Shown here: piece by piece, positions 45,602 through 54,900 of the stretch
Position numbering within the stretch: position 1 is the stretch's first letter
Layout of the letters: the number at the start of each line of letters is the position of its first letter
Source: Streptococcus mitis
GTDB taxonomy: Bacteria > Bacillota > Bacilli > Lactobacillales > Streptococcaceae
Reading direction: 5' to 3'
DNA length: 64,000 bases
Assembly: GCF_946190375.1 (NCBI RefSeq)
Contig: NZ_CAMIAF010000003.1
Location: forward strand, 79,270 to 143,269
Notes under the pieces: generated by a model
What the model was told of the DNA's origin: nothing
What the model saw: the letters and a program-made list of their open reading frames with translations, nothing else
Databases searched by the model: none
Translations under genes and position numbers: made by a program

Positions 45602-46478
45602 CTAAAAACTCCTCTATCTGGCTTAAAATGCGGTCTTGCACACCAGCTTCTCCAATCTGATAAAAGGTGACCTGCATGCGATTACGGAACCAAGTCAACT
45701 GACGCTTGGCAAAACGACGAGTAGCCTGTTTGAGACTCTCACTGGCTTCCTCCAAGGTCTGCTCTCCACGGAAGTAAGGAAAGAGTTCCTTGTAACCAAT
45801 CCCTTTAGCAGCCTGCACATCAGGGTAATGGTCAAAAAGCCACTTTGTCTCATCCAAAAGCCCAGCCTCAAACATCAAGTCCACGCGGTGATTGATACGT
45901 TCATATAATTGACTGCGCTCATCATCCAAGCAGATAATCAATGGTTCATACAAGGTCTCTTGATTTTCCAAATTCTGACCAAAATGGGCAATTTCCAAGG
46001 CACGCATCGCACGACGACGATTAAACTGGGGAATCTCAAGACCTGCTTGGTCCACAAGATGAGCTAGTTCCTCATCTGTATAAGGCTCCAAACTAGCCCG
46101 ATAGGCCAAAATCTCCTCATGAGGTGTCTCCCCACCCAGGTGGTAACCTTCTAGCAAGCTCTGAATATAAAGTCCAGTCCCACCAGCAATAATGGCTAGC
46201 TTACCACGACTGTGAATATCCTCAATAGCCATCTTAGCTTCTGAAACAAAATCAAAAGCCGAGTAAGACTCGGTTACCTCTCTAACATCGATTAAATGAT
46301 GGGGAACAGTCGCCTGCTCTTCTGGACTAGCCTTAGCCGTCCCAATATCTAGACCTCTATAGACTTGCTGACTATCGCCACTAACCACTTCGCCATTAAA
46401 ACGCTTGGCCACTTCAATGGCTAGAGCCGTCTTTCCAACTGCAGTCGGTCCAACAATCACAATTATTTTTGTTTTCAT
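45594..46478 (-). CDS. miaA: tRNA dimethylallyltransferase
   Basis: 294 residues from the ATG at 46478 ([24 protein letters not shown]); AAGGAAAAAAG just upstream, while an earlier in-frame ATG 17 codons upstream has no good site. P-loop GPTAVGKT (10-17), [15 protein letters not shown] and the catalytic region [12 protein letters not shown]. It adds a dimethylallyl group to A37 of tRNAs reading UNN codons. It is the first gene of the operon. Confidence 0.95.
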   Translation of the reverse strand: MKTKIIVIVGPTAVGKTALAIEVAKRFNGEVVSGDSQQVYRGLDIGTAKASPEEQATVPHHLIDVREVTESYSAFDFVSEAKMAIEDIHSRGKLAIIAGGTGLYIQSLLEGYHLGGETPHEEILAYRASLEPYTDEELAHLVDQAGLEIPQFNRRRAMRALEIAHFGQNLENQETLYEPLIICLDDERSQLYERINHRVDLMFEAGLLDETKWLFDHYPDVQAAKGIGYKELFPYFRGEQTLEEASESLKQATRRFAKRQLTWFRNRMQVTFYQIGEAGVQDRILSQIEEFLDD

Positions 46479-46518
46479 CTTTTTTCCTTGAAAAATTCCC
46501 ATTTTTTCGTTACTATTA

Positions 46519-46555
46519 TTATAACACAAAAAGGTCAGTCAGAAAAATGTGACCT
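46519..46555 (-). promoter_or_regulatory. miaA promoter with an adjacent inverted repeat
   Basis: Minus strand: extended -10 TGT-TATAAT (46519-46524). Just upstream, AGGTCA (46550-46555 on the minus strand) pairs with TGACCT (46532-46537) and is followed by a T-run, like a terminator, although the upstream gene is divergent. Confidence 0.5.
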
Positions 46556-46598
46556 CTTGAGGAGGCTGGCTGATTGAGAATATAAAGGAGGAAGACTC

Positions 46599-46769
46599 AT
46601 GGCTAAAGGATTCGCTAAAGGTCTTGTAACAGGTGTCGCAGGAACTGTCGCTGCACTTGCAGGTGCAGTATACGCATTTAAAAAGAAAGTGATTGAACCA
46701 GAAGAACAAAAAGCAGCTTTCATCGAAGAAAACCGTAAAAAAGCAGCTCGCCGCCGCGTATCACGTTAA
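46599..46769 (+). CDS. DUF3042-family small protein
   Basis: 56 residues, ATG at 46599, TAA at 46767-46769; AAAGGAGG lies 7-8 bases upstream, an excellent ribosome site. The sequence begins MAKGFAKGLVTGVAGTVAALAGAVYAFKK, a single Gly-rich membrane-interacting helix, followed by a charged Lys/Arg/Glu tail ending AARRRVSR. It matches the DUF3042 family of Lactobacillales; function unknown. Divergent from miaA, convergent with thyA. Confidence 0.85.
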   Translation: MAKGFAKGLVTGVAGTVAALAGAVYAFKKKVIEPEEQKAAFIEENRKKAARRRVSR

Positions 46770-46776
46770 GAAACAA

Positions 46777-46808
46777 AAGAAGTTGGGATTTATTGTCTCA
46801 ACTTCTTT
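46777..46808. terminator. Bidirectional terminator between the DUF3042 gene and thyA
   Basis: AAGAAGTTGgGA pairs with TCtCAACTTCTT, followed by T-run. Confidence 0.85.
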
Positions 46809-46819
46809 TTTCTATTCTT

Positions 46820-47659
46820 TTAAATAGCTAGGTCAAACTTCAACTGTGGCTTAACAGGGTCATAATCCACCAACTCAAAATCTTCTGCTTTAATATCAAA
46901 GAAATTGGTCCCATCAGGAACATTCAAAACCAAACGTGGTTGGCAGTCAGACGGCTCACGACGGAGCAATTCCTGAGCTTGTTCAAATTGATTATCATAG
47001 ATATGGAGGTTATTGATAAAATAGAAGAACTTCCCAACCTTCCAGCCAAAATGCTTGGCAATCATCATCTGCAAAGCCACATACTGCATAGCGTTGATAT
47101 GGTGGGCCACCAACATATCATTCGAACGCTGGGTCAAGGTCGCATCCAGATAGATTTCTCCATCTACACGGCGGACATCAAACATAGTCTGAAAGGCACA
47201 TGGGAGCAGCCCATCTGTTTCTTCGAAAGCTTGGTAATCCCAGAGCGAAATGATATTGCGACGATTCCAAGGATTGACTTCCAACTGCTTGAGAAGCTTA
47301 TTGATGATGTCGTGTTTCTTAACAACAGCACCATAGCGCTCACCGATGGTTCCTGTATCCCCCACTTCCCAGTCATTCCAGTAGTGAACATTGTACTTGT
47401 CATTGAGCACCTCTAGGCTATTTGACTGGTCTTGGTAAATCCAGAGCACTTCTTTGATAGCTGATTTGATGGCAATAGGACGCAAGGTTGTGATGGGGAA
47501 TTCCCCCTTGGCCAAGTCATACTCTGCAAAGGCACCCGTTACGTACTTAGAGTTGGCAACTGTCCCATCCTTGTACTTGGGACGGGCCTGCTCAGAAAAG
47601 ACACCGTCTTTGAGGATTCGTTCAATATTTTCTTTAAAAATAGTATCTGCTTTTGTCAT
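46820..47659 (-). CDS. thyA: Thymidylate synthase
   Basis: 279 residues. The catalytic Cys is in [11 protein letters not shown] (about residue 155) and the folate/dUMP-binding segments [10 protein letters not shown] and [25 protein letters not shown] are present. It methylates dUMP to dTMP using methylene-tetrahydrofolate. GAGGTGAG precedes the ATG. comEB in the same window supplies dUMP. Confidence 0.96.
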   Translation of the reverse strand: MTKADTIFKENIERILKDGVFSEQARPKYKDGTVANSKYVTGAFAEYDLAKGEFPITTLRPIAIKSAIKEVLWIYQDQSNSLEVLNDKYNVHYWNDWEVGDTGTIGERYGAVVKKHDIINKLLKQLEVNPWNRRNIISLWDYQAFEETDGLLPCAFQTMFDVRRVDGEIYLDATLTQRSNDMLVAHHINAMQYVALQMMIAKHFGWKVGKFFYFINNLHIYDNQFEQAQELLRREPSDCQPRLVLNVPDGTNFFDIKAEDFELVDYDPVKPQLKFDLAI

Positions 47660-47706
47660 TTACTCTCACCTCATTTATTGTCCTAACTAGTATAGCATAA
47701 AAAAAG

Positions 47707-47752
47707 AAAGGAGGAAAATCACTCGCTTCTGGAAAGCAATTTTCTCCTTTTT
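47707..47752 (-). terminator. gki terminator
   Basis: AAAGGAGgAAAAT pairs with AATTTTCTCCTTTTTT around a long loop; the minus-strand T-run is followed by an A/T-rich stretch. Confidence 0.75.
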
Positions 47753-47756
47753 TATT

Positions 47757-48716
47757 TTACTGCAATACAAGTGATGCTGCTCCGATAACTCCAGCGTCAT
47801 TTCCTAGAGTTGCAAGAGCCAATTTAGTGGATGTGCGTACTTGTGGGAAGCTATTTTCGTCGTAGACTTTTTGAACACCTTGTAGAAGGAATTCTCCCGC
47901 AGCTGATACACCACCACCGATAACGATTGTTGATGGGTTGAGGATTGAACCGATGTTGGCACAAGCGATTCCCAAGTAGCGTGAGAAGTTACGGTAAACG
48001 ATCAAAGCAAGGTCGTCTCCTTCTTTTGCGAGATCAAAGACAGTCTTAGCGGTTACTTCTTCTCCATTATCAATCAAGCGTTTCAAGGCTGCATCGCCTT
48101 CGTATTCATCGGCATAGCGACGAGTCAAGTTGACAATACCTGTTGCTGAAGCAACTGTCTCAAGGCAACCTTTCTTACCGCAAGTACATGCGATTGGTTG
48201 GTCAAAGTCAACAGTGATGTGGCCAAGCTCACCTGCTGCACCAGCAACACCGTGAAGCAATTTGCCTTCTGCAACGATACCGCCACCAACACCAGTTCCA
48301 AGTGTCATAAAGACAACATCTGGTTGGTTATCACCAGCACCCATCCAACGCTCACCAAGAGCTGCCACGTTGGCATCATTATCGATGAAGAATGGGATAC
48401 CCAAGGCTTTTTCAATTTTCTCTTTAATTGGTTGAAGGGTTTTCCAGTTGAGGTTGTAGGCACCAATAACAGTTCCTTTTTCACGGTCAACCACACCTGG
48501 TGACCCCATTCCAATACCTTGGAAGTCCGCTGCTACCAATCCAAGCAAGTCCAAACGGTGTTGAATAGACTCAATCATATCATCTACGATATGACTTCCC
48601 TCATCCAAAATATTAGTCTTGATAGACCATTTTTCTTGGATTTCTCCTGCTGTTGTTAAGATTGCAAATTTGATAGAAGTTCCACCAAGGTCAATCCCAA
48701 TAATCTTTTGACTCAT
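47757..48716 (-). CDS. gki: Glucokinase (ROK family)
   Basis: 319 residues from the second of two adjacent ATGs (MSQKIIGIDLGGTSIKFAIL), since AAGGAG is 6 bases upstream of it but only 3 before the first. Phosphate-binding motif GIDLGGTSIK, hinge FIDNDANVAALGERW, ROK zinc motif CTCGKKGCLE (about 175-184). It makes glucose 6-phosphate; gki is also one of the MLST loci. It carries its own extended -10 promoter (TGT-TATACT, about 48764-48769). Confidence 0.95.
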   Translation of the reverse strand: MSQKIIGIDLGGTSIKFAILTTAGEIQEKWSIKTNILDEGSHIVDDMIESIQHRLDLLGLVAADFQGIGMGSPGVVDREKGTVIGAYNLNWKTLQPIKEKIEKALGIPFFIDNDANVAALGERWMGAGDNQPDVVFMTLGTGVGGGIVAEGKLLHGVAGAAGELGHITVDFDQPIACTCGKKGCLETVASATGIVNLTRRYADEYEGDAALKRLIDNGEEVTAKTVFDLAKEGDDLALIVYRNFSRYLGIACANIGSILNPSTIVIGGGVSAAGEFLLQGVQKVYDENSFPQVRTSTKLALATLGNDAGVIGAASLVLQ

Positions 48717-48827
48717 CATATTCTCCTTTTTTATTATGAATTAATTGAAAATGCTTACAGATATAGTATAACAAAAACTAATCGTTTATGCAAAGGTTTG
48801 CATTAGCTTTCCGGATTTTATCCTGAC

Positions 48828-49520
48828 TTATGGTTTCCAGAGACCTGAGGCATCTACATAGTAGCGGCCTCCATCAACTCGCTCATTTTTAGCCATTTTA
48901 CCATCTGATTTCAAATAGTAGTTTCCTTGCCATGCATTGCGAGCATAAGAACCATCTGATTTCAAGTAATACCAGGCTTGGTAAGAAGAGTCATAAACCC
49001 ACTCACCTTGTGCCATTTTACCATCTGATTTCAAATAGTAATTTCCTTGCCATGTACTGTAAGCATAAGATCCATCTGATTTCAAGTAATACCAAGCCTG
49101 ATAAGAATCATCATAAATCCATTCGCTCTGGGCCATTTTTCCGTCTGCTTTCAGATAATAGCTTCCCTGCCAAGCATTTTTCACTGAATTTCCATTTTCA
49201 TCAAAGTAATACCAAGCACCGTCCTGCTTAACCCAACCACTTGTTATTGCTGAACTTGTATCAGTTTGAGCCACAGTTGCTTGTTTTGATTTAAAGGCGC
49301 CCTTAGGGGCATTTTTCAATTCGCAAGCCACACCATCATGATCGCGGTCTAACTTGGCAGAATAACCAGAGTCTCCCTCATGAAGATCTGAATAGCCATT
49401 AGCCCAAGCTTCCTTACAGCTAGAAAAATGGATGTTTTCTTCTGCTAAAACTGGTTGTGAAAACAAAGCTAAAACTGACAACGTCGCCAAACTCATTTTA
49501 AAAAATAGACGTTTGTTCAT
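48828..49520 (-). CDS. Excalibur-domain choline-binding surface protein
   Basis: 230 residues: a Sec signal peptide (1-26, cleavage VLA-EE), an Excalibur calcium-binding motif (about 32-68: SCKEAWANGYSDLHEGDSGYSAKLDRDHDGVACE), a linker and then four to five Trp/Tyr-rich choline-binding repeats of about 20 residues (GWVKQDGAWYYF; AWYYLKSDGSYA). The repeats bind phosphocholine on teichoic acids, so the protein stays on the surface without LPxTG. The Ca-loop DRDHDGVACE is intact. A terminal repeat seems degenerate. Role unknown. Confidence 0.9.
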   Translation of the reverse strand: MNKRLFFKMSLATLSVLALFSQPVLAEENIHFSSCKEAWANGYSDLHEGDSGYSAKLDRDHDGVACELKNAPKGAFKSKQATVAQTDTSSAITSGWVKQDGAWYYFDENGNSVKNAWQGSYYLKADGKMAQSEWIYDDSYQAWYYLKSDGSYAYSTWQGNYYLKSDGKMAQGEWVYDSSYQAWYYLKSDGSYARNAWQGNYYLKSDGKMAKNERVDGGRYYVDASGLWKP

Positions 49521-49569
49521 TACTTTCTCCTATAGGAATGTTATCGATTTCAATATTATTTTATCAAAC

Positions 49570-50187
49570 TTATTTCAGCAATTCAAGGAAACTTCTGGTA
49601 TTTTCTACAAACTCCTTTGGTTTTTCCTTATTCAAGACATGAGGGCCATCTGGGATAATCTGAAATTGGGATTCTGATATTAGTTTATGAAGACTTCTCA
49701 TAGAACTAAGATTCGGTTTATCTTTGCTGCCACAAATTAGTAAGGTTGGATAGGGGCAAATCCCTGCTATATCCGTTAAATCAAGTGTCTTCAATTCCTC
49801 AGAAACTCCTACCATAAGAGTCTTATCTGCTCCCTGTTTTTCAAATACCCTTTTAGGAAGTAGTTTAAAAATCAGCAACTGAAGATAAAATAGGATATTC
49901 CCTGCTAATTTAAGCGGGCATCCTGATAGAACCAAAGCTCGGAGATTTGGTAAATCGTAACTGGAAAATTCTAGTGCCAGGGCAGCACCTAAGGACAATC
50001 CAATCAAAACAAAAGGTTCTGTCTCTTGAGCTAGGTGTTGATAAACTCGCTCCTTGGCTTTTTGATAGCTGCTAACTCCAGAAGGAAATAACTCAATAGC
50101 CTCAGAAGGATAATCTGTCAGTAGATTCCGAACTTCTTTCCAACTCTCTACTGACTGCCCTAAACCGTGTAAAAATACCAGTTTCAT
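49570..50187 (-). CDS. Alpha/beta hydrolase
   Basis: 205 residues. The nucleophile elbow is IGLSLGAAL (Gly-Leu-Ser-Leu-Gly, about 83-91); His at the end in DGPHVLNKEKPKEF (about 180-190); LHGLGQSVESW is the oxyanion region. The substrate is unknown; esterase-like. Its ATG is directly at the pabB stop, so it is read with pabB. Confidence 0.85.
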   Translation of the reverse strand: MKLVFLHGLGQSVESWKEVRNLLTDYPSEAIELFPSGVSSYQKAKERVYQHLAQETEPFVLIGLSLGAALALEFSSYDLPNLRALVLSGCPLKLAGNILFYLQLLIFKLLPKRVFEKQGADKTLMVGVSEELKTLDLTDIAGICPYPTLLICGSKDKPNLSSMRSLHKLISESQFQIIPDGPHVLNKEKPKEFVENTRSFLELLK

Positions 50188-51909
50188 CTAGTTCTCCTCT
50201 AGGCTTAATTCATACAAGCCTCTCACTGCATTACAGGCGTAAATAGCTTCTGCTTGGACTAAGTCTGCCAAGGTCAAGACTTTCTCTTCTACCTGTCCTG
50301 TTTCCAGCAAATGCTGACGATAAATTCCTGGCAAGATTCCAAGTCGGACTGGCGGTGTATAGAGTTTTCCAGTGATTTTCAAAATCAAATTTCCGATAGA
50401 GGTTTCAAGCAGTTCTCCTTTTACATTATGGTAAATGATTTCCTGTTTCCCTAGAGTCAAGTGTGGTCTATGAGTCGTTTTAAAATAGGTAAATGCTTGA
50501 TTCAAATCTGTTTCTTGCAGACAAAGTTCGGCCTCGCAAAAACTTGGACTAAGGGATGTTAAGATTTGACGACTGAGTTCTATCTCTCCAGACTTGCCGA
50601 GAGAAATTCGCAAGCGGTAATCTTGATTAGCATCACAAGTCTGACACTCTGCTTCAATTTTTTGTCTCAAAATTTCTGGGTCAAAAGGATAAGCAAAATA
50701 TCGACTAGCTTTTCTCAGCCTTTCCAGATGTTGTGTTTCAAACAACAAGTTCTTTTGGCTGATTTTTCCAGTCGTAATCAGTTGGAAGCGAGCTTGTTTA
50801 CGATAGAGAACAGCTGCCTTTTGATGAACCTCGCGGTATTCAGATTCCCAAGTACTATCCCATGTAATACCTCCGCCAACTCCATAGATTGCTTTCCCTT
50901 GATACAGTTGAATAGTCCGGATAGCAACATTAAAAATCCGTCGTCCATTTGGAAGCAAAAGACCAATCGTTCCACAGTAGACTCCACGCGGTTGTGGCTC
51001 CAAGTCCTTTATAATCTCCATAGTCGCAATTTTCGGAGCTCCCGTTATGGATCCGCAAGGAAAGAGAGAGCGAAAGATTTCAACAAGGTCAACATACTCT
51101 CGCAACCGACTCTTGATGGTCGAAGTCATCTGCCAGACAGTCGAATACTGCTCCACTTGGCAGAGACGCTCCACATGCTCACTCCCCACCTCAGAAATAC
51201 GATTCATATCATTTCGCAAGAGGTCCACAATCATCATATTTTCAGAGCGATTTTTGGGATCCTGTTCTAACCAACTGGCCTGCTCCAAGTCTTCTTGATC
51301 AGTCACTCCCCGCTGAGTCGTTCCCTTCATTGGTCGCGTTGTCAACTCACGGTCATTTTGCTCAAAAAAGAGCTCTGGGCTCATGGAAATCACTGCCATC
51401 TCTTCATGTTCAACATAAGCATTGTAGCCCGCCTCCTGCTCTACTACCATACGATTGTAGATGGCAAAAGGATTGGCACTTAAATCTTGCTTGAGTTGGA
51501 CGGTATAGTTGACCTGATAGGTATCTCCCTGCCGCAAATGATGATGTATCTGGGCAATAGCCTTTTCATATTCCTCTGCAGACGTTACTTCCTGCCAATT
51601 TGAAGGCAAATCAATCTCATCATAAGTCAAAGGAATTGGAGAGGTCTCCACCCTATCATGAACAGTAAAGTAAAGTAGGTACTCTCCCAGTAGAGGAGCC
51701 TTGTGAACTGCTAATTTCTCCTCAAAAGCAGGTGCAGCCTCGTAGCTGACATAGCCCACCACATAGTAGCCCTGCTCTTGGTAGCTTTCCACTTGTGCCA
51801 GCAAGGCTGTTACTTCTGTTAAATCTCTCGTTTTTAACTCTTTGATAGGCTGGGTAAAGGTGTATCTCTCCCCCAAAGCCCTAAAATCAATCACTGTTTT
51901 TCTATGCAT
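50188..51909 (-). CDS. pabB: Aminodeoxychorismate synthase I fused to aminodeoxychorismate lyase
   Basis: 573 residues: N-terminal PabB (chorismate-binding) domain with GTTQRGVTDQEDLEQASWLEQDPKNRSENMMIVDLLRNDMNRI and GSITGAPKIATMEIIKDLE, and a C-terminal aminotransferase class IV-like PabC domain (about 340-573). It makes 4-aminobenzoate for folate. TATACT lies 6 bases before the ATG, so the mRNA is likely leaderless. Folate feeds thyA. Confidence 0.92.
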   Translation of the reverse strand: MHRKTVIDFRALGERYTFTQPIKELKTRDLTEVTALLAQVESYQEQGYYVVGYVSYEAAPAFEEKLAVHKAPLLGEYLLYFTVHDRVETSPIPLTYDEIDLPSNWQEVTSAEEYEKAIAQIHHHLRQGDTYQVNYTVQLKQDLSANPFAIYNRMVVEQEAGYNAYVEHEEMAVISMSPELFFEQNDRELTTRPMKGTTQRGVTDQEDLEQASWLEQDPKNRSENMMIVDLLRNDMNRISEVGSEHVERLCQVEQYSTVWQMTSTIKSRLREYVDLVEIFRSLFPCGSITGAPKIATMEIIKDLEPQPRGVYCGTIGLLLPNGRRIFNVAIRTIQLYQGKAIYGVGGGITWDSTWESEYREVHQKAAVLYRKQARFQLITTGKISQKNLLFETQHLERLRKASRYFAYPFDPEILRQKIEAECQTCDANQDYRLRISLGKSGEIELSRQILTSLSPSFCEAELCLQETDLNQAFTYFKTTHRPHLTLGKQEIIYHNVKGELLETSIGNLILKITGKLYTPPVRLGILPGIYRQHLLETGQVEEKVLTLADLVQAEAIYACNAVRGLYELSLEEN

Positions 51910-51915
51910 ACCTTA

Positions 51916-51960
51916 AGTATAGCATAAAATAAGAAAACCCTCATCCGCAAAGCAGATGAG
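51916..51960 (-). terminator. zmpB terminator overlapping the pabB promoter
   Basis: CTCATC (minus, 51955-51960) pairs with GATGAG (51940-51945) and is followed by TTTTCTTATTTT, then TGC-TATACT (-10 at 51916-51921). Confidence 0.7.
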
Positions 51961-51969
51961 AGATTTCAA

Positions 51970-54900
51970 TTATTTAAAGATTGAAGTTTTAAAGCTATTT
52001 GTTTGTTGAAGAAGTTTCTTGAAGATTTTTTCTTTAAGTGCAACAGTATTGTCAGATTTAACTGATCCATTTTTAAGAGTAGCTTTATCTTTATCAACAG
52101 CTGCAGCAAATGCATTCTTCAAGTCATCGTAACTACTGTATGTAGTACCGTCGATTGTAACAGGGTTAAATCCTGCTTTCGCTTTATCAACAACTTCTTT
52201 GAAGTATTCTTTCTTCCAATCTTCTAGAGTATTAAATTTACCATCAGAAACTTTCTTAATGATAAAGTCATCACCTAGAGTAGCATGACCAGCCTGTTTA
52301 GACTCATTTTTCAGCATGTTAGAAGCGTAGTTTAAGAAGCCTTTTTCATATCCAAAGTAACCCCACATACGGAATGTATTATGTTTGAATGACATAGAGC
52401 CTGGAGCTCCTTCACTTGTATTACCACCATAGATACCAGCAGTGATAGGCACCGTTACATAGGCAGAGCCAAATCCAGTTGGGTCATAAGTACCATTACC
52501 AGGACCGTGTTTGGTCATGAAGTTCTTATCTACTAGGTCGTTAACAGAAGTTAAGCTATATGCTTTTTCTTCTGCATTCAAATCACGAACCTCATCGTAT
52601 TGGTTCTTCGTATTAGCGTTACGTAATTTCTTAGCAACTTTCTTGAACCAAGCGTTGTTTAGTTCTTTGCTGCCTTTATCAAGAACGGCTTCTCCTTCAA
52701 GATAATCAAGAAGCATTAGAGTATCGTTGAAACCTTTCATGTAATGATCGATTTCAGCGCGAGATGTCAGATCGTTTGGATTAGTGTTATACCATTGGTT
52801 TCCGTCGTTTGGACGTTCGTAGGCCATGTTCAATCCTAGTGCTTTAAAATCACCATTTGGACTTGTTTCAGCAGGGGATTGTAACATACCTTGTGCGAAT
52901 GCTTCTAGGTCAGTACCTTCACGGTGTCTAGAACCACCTAAGTAAACCATGCGGTCGTTTACGTGAGTCGTTTCGTGAGTAAATGCAGAGATACCGAAGT
53001 CACTAATCATATTTGTAACCATGAAGAAGACTGAATCATCCTTATAAGGGTTACCGTAAATACGAGCTACAGCTCCCATACGCCAGTCAGTTGCATGATA
53101 ACGACCTGTTGGTCCGTATAATTCACGGATAGGTGCTACGTCTTTACCACTATTAGTGTGACCGTATTTATCAGTGCCTTCTTTATAGTTTTGGTTATCA
53201 AGTACTGGTGTTGGTACCATATTGTTGCTCTTCAATAGCTGGTTGCGAACTTTATCTAATGATAGACGAGACCAGAAATCTAGGTAATTTTGTTGAGCTT
53301 TAGCAACTTTATCGATTTCTTTCTTGAATGCCTCACGTTCTGCTTCTGTATTCTTACCATATTTCTCAAATGAACTGTATGCCATAGTGTTATATGTTGA
53401 GATTAAGATCATATGAGCATCTTTTAAGTTCAGAAGTGGCAGAATCATCTTACCATGCATGTCATTGTTTAACCCCTCGTAGGCTCTGTGTTTCTTATCA
53501 GCAAACTCAGGTGTTGTTGTCTTCGGTTCAACGACATATACATTATCTTTAGTTGCTTTTATGAACCAATCGTTTAAGTCTGTGTCACTTGTGAATAGAC
53601 GCATATTATAGTCTAAGAAACTGTTTAACTCGCCTATACCGATAACTCCACCGATTGTTTCGCGATAAGCTTCTAAAGTTCTATCACCTTTAATGTTACT
53701 TTCTTTAGAACCAACCTTAATCAAGAAGTCTAACACACTAACATTCTTACCGTAGAAGTCCGGTTTGAATAACATTAACTCTTTAATGTTAAAGTCATCG
53801 AATTTAACACCGTAGTAACGATTTAGGTAAGTTAATCCAAGAAGAACTGCAGCCTTATTGTCATCAATTTTCTTAATCAAGGCACGTTTTGCAGCTTCAT
53901 CAGTGTTAAGCTGGTGATCTTCATTTTCTACTAACTTCGTAACAAATTGAGTCAGATTATCTTTCACATACTTGAAGCTTTCTTCTAAGTACAAATCCTT
54001 AATTGCATTGACTTTGTTAGGACCAGTTCTACCCAAGTGTTGGTAAATCGGGTCAGATTGTAATTCTACTGGACTCAATTTGCTTTCAATAGCACTAATT
54101 AAGTCAGCACGATCTTTAACAACCATGTTTGGTGTGTACACAACTTCACCAAGCTCAGCAACACTATACTCTTTTACTTGCTTAACTTGAGAGTCCTTAG
54201 GAGAAATCGTAAAGATGTCTTTTGTCTTATCTGCGTAGTGAACCAAAATATGGTCGGCATCTGTAAGGTCTGTGACAAAGTCATTGCCTTTCATTGCAGT
54301 TACAGACAATACTTCTTTAGTCATTAGTGGACTATCAGCAGCTAATTTATTTCCTTGATTTACAATCCATTCTTTGTTGTAGAACGGTTGAAGTTTTTCA
54401 ACATTACGATAAGCAAGTTCACGAGATGCATCGTAATCTTGAGTATCTTTGTAAGTGTCAGACTTTGGTTTAACATTATTTAATGTATCTGAAACAAGAG
54501 GATTGATAACATAATCATTAGCTGTAATTCCTAATGTTGCAATTTTCTGGTCAGCTTCATCTTGAGACACTTCTTTAATTCGGTTAGAAACAGAGAATTT
54601 AAATGAACGTTTACCTGTACTTACATCTTTCACGATAAAGTTACGTTCTAAAGCGTTATTTGAGAAGTATCCACCATCTTCGTCAATATCTTTAGATCCA
54701 TAGAACACTTCACCATTTTCAACTTTCATCATAGACACAGAGTCTGCAACTTTACCCCATGCCCAGTTCTTACTAAGGAAACCACCTACTTCAACAGGTG
54801 TATTTACCTTAATAGTTCCTTTCGTAACAGCGTTACGAACAGAACCATATTTACCAATTCCGTTAGGATCAGAACCGTTATCTGATCTAGCGATAAATCC

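Noticed and set aside
46940-47416. 158-residue plus-strand frame inside thyA
   Set aside because: Antisense shadow of thyA, no ribosome site or recognisable domain.
48714-48719. First of the two ATGs of gki
   Set aside because: Only three bases from AAGGAG; the second has normal spacing.
50566-51270. 234-residue plus-strand frame inside pabB
   Set aside because: Antisense shadow of pabB; codon pattern and lack of motifs argue against a gene.
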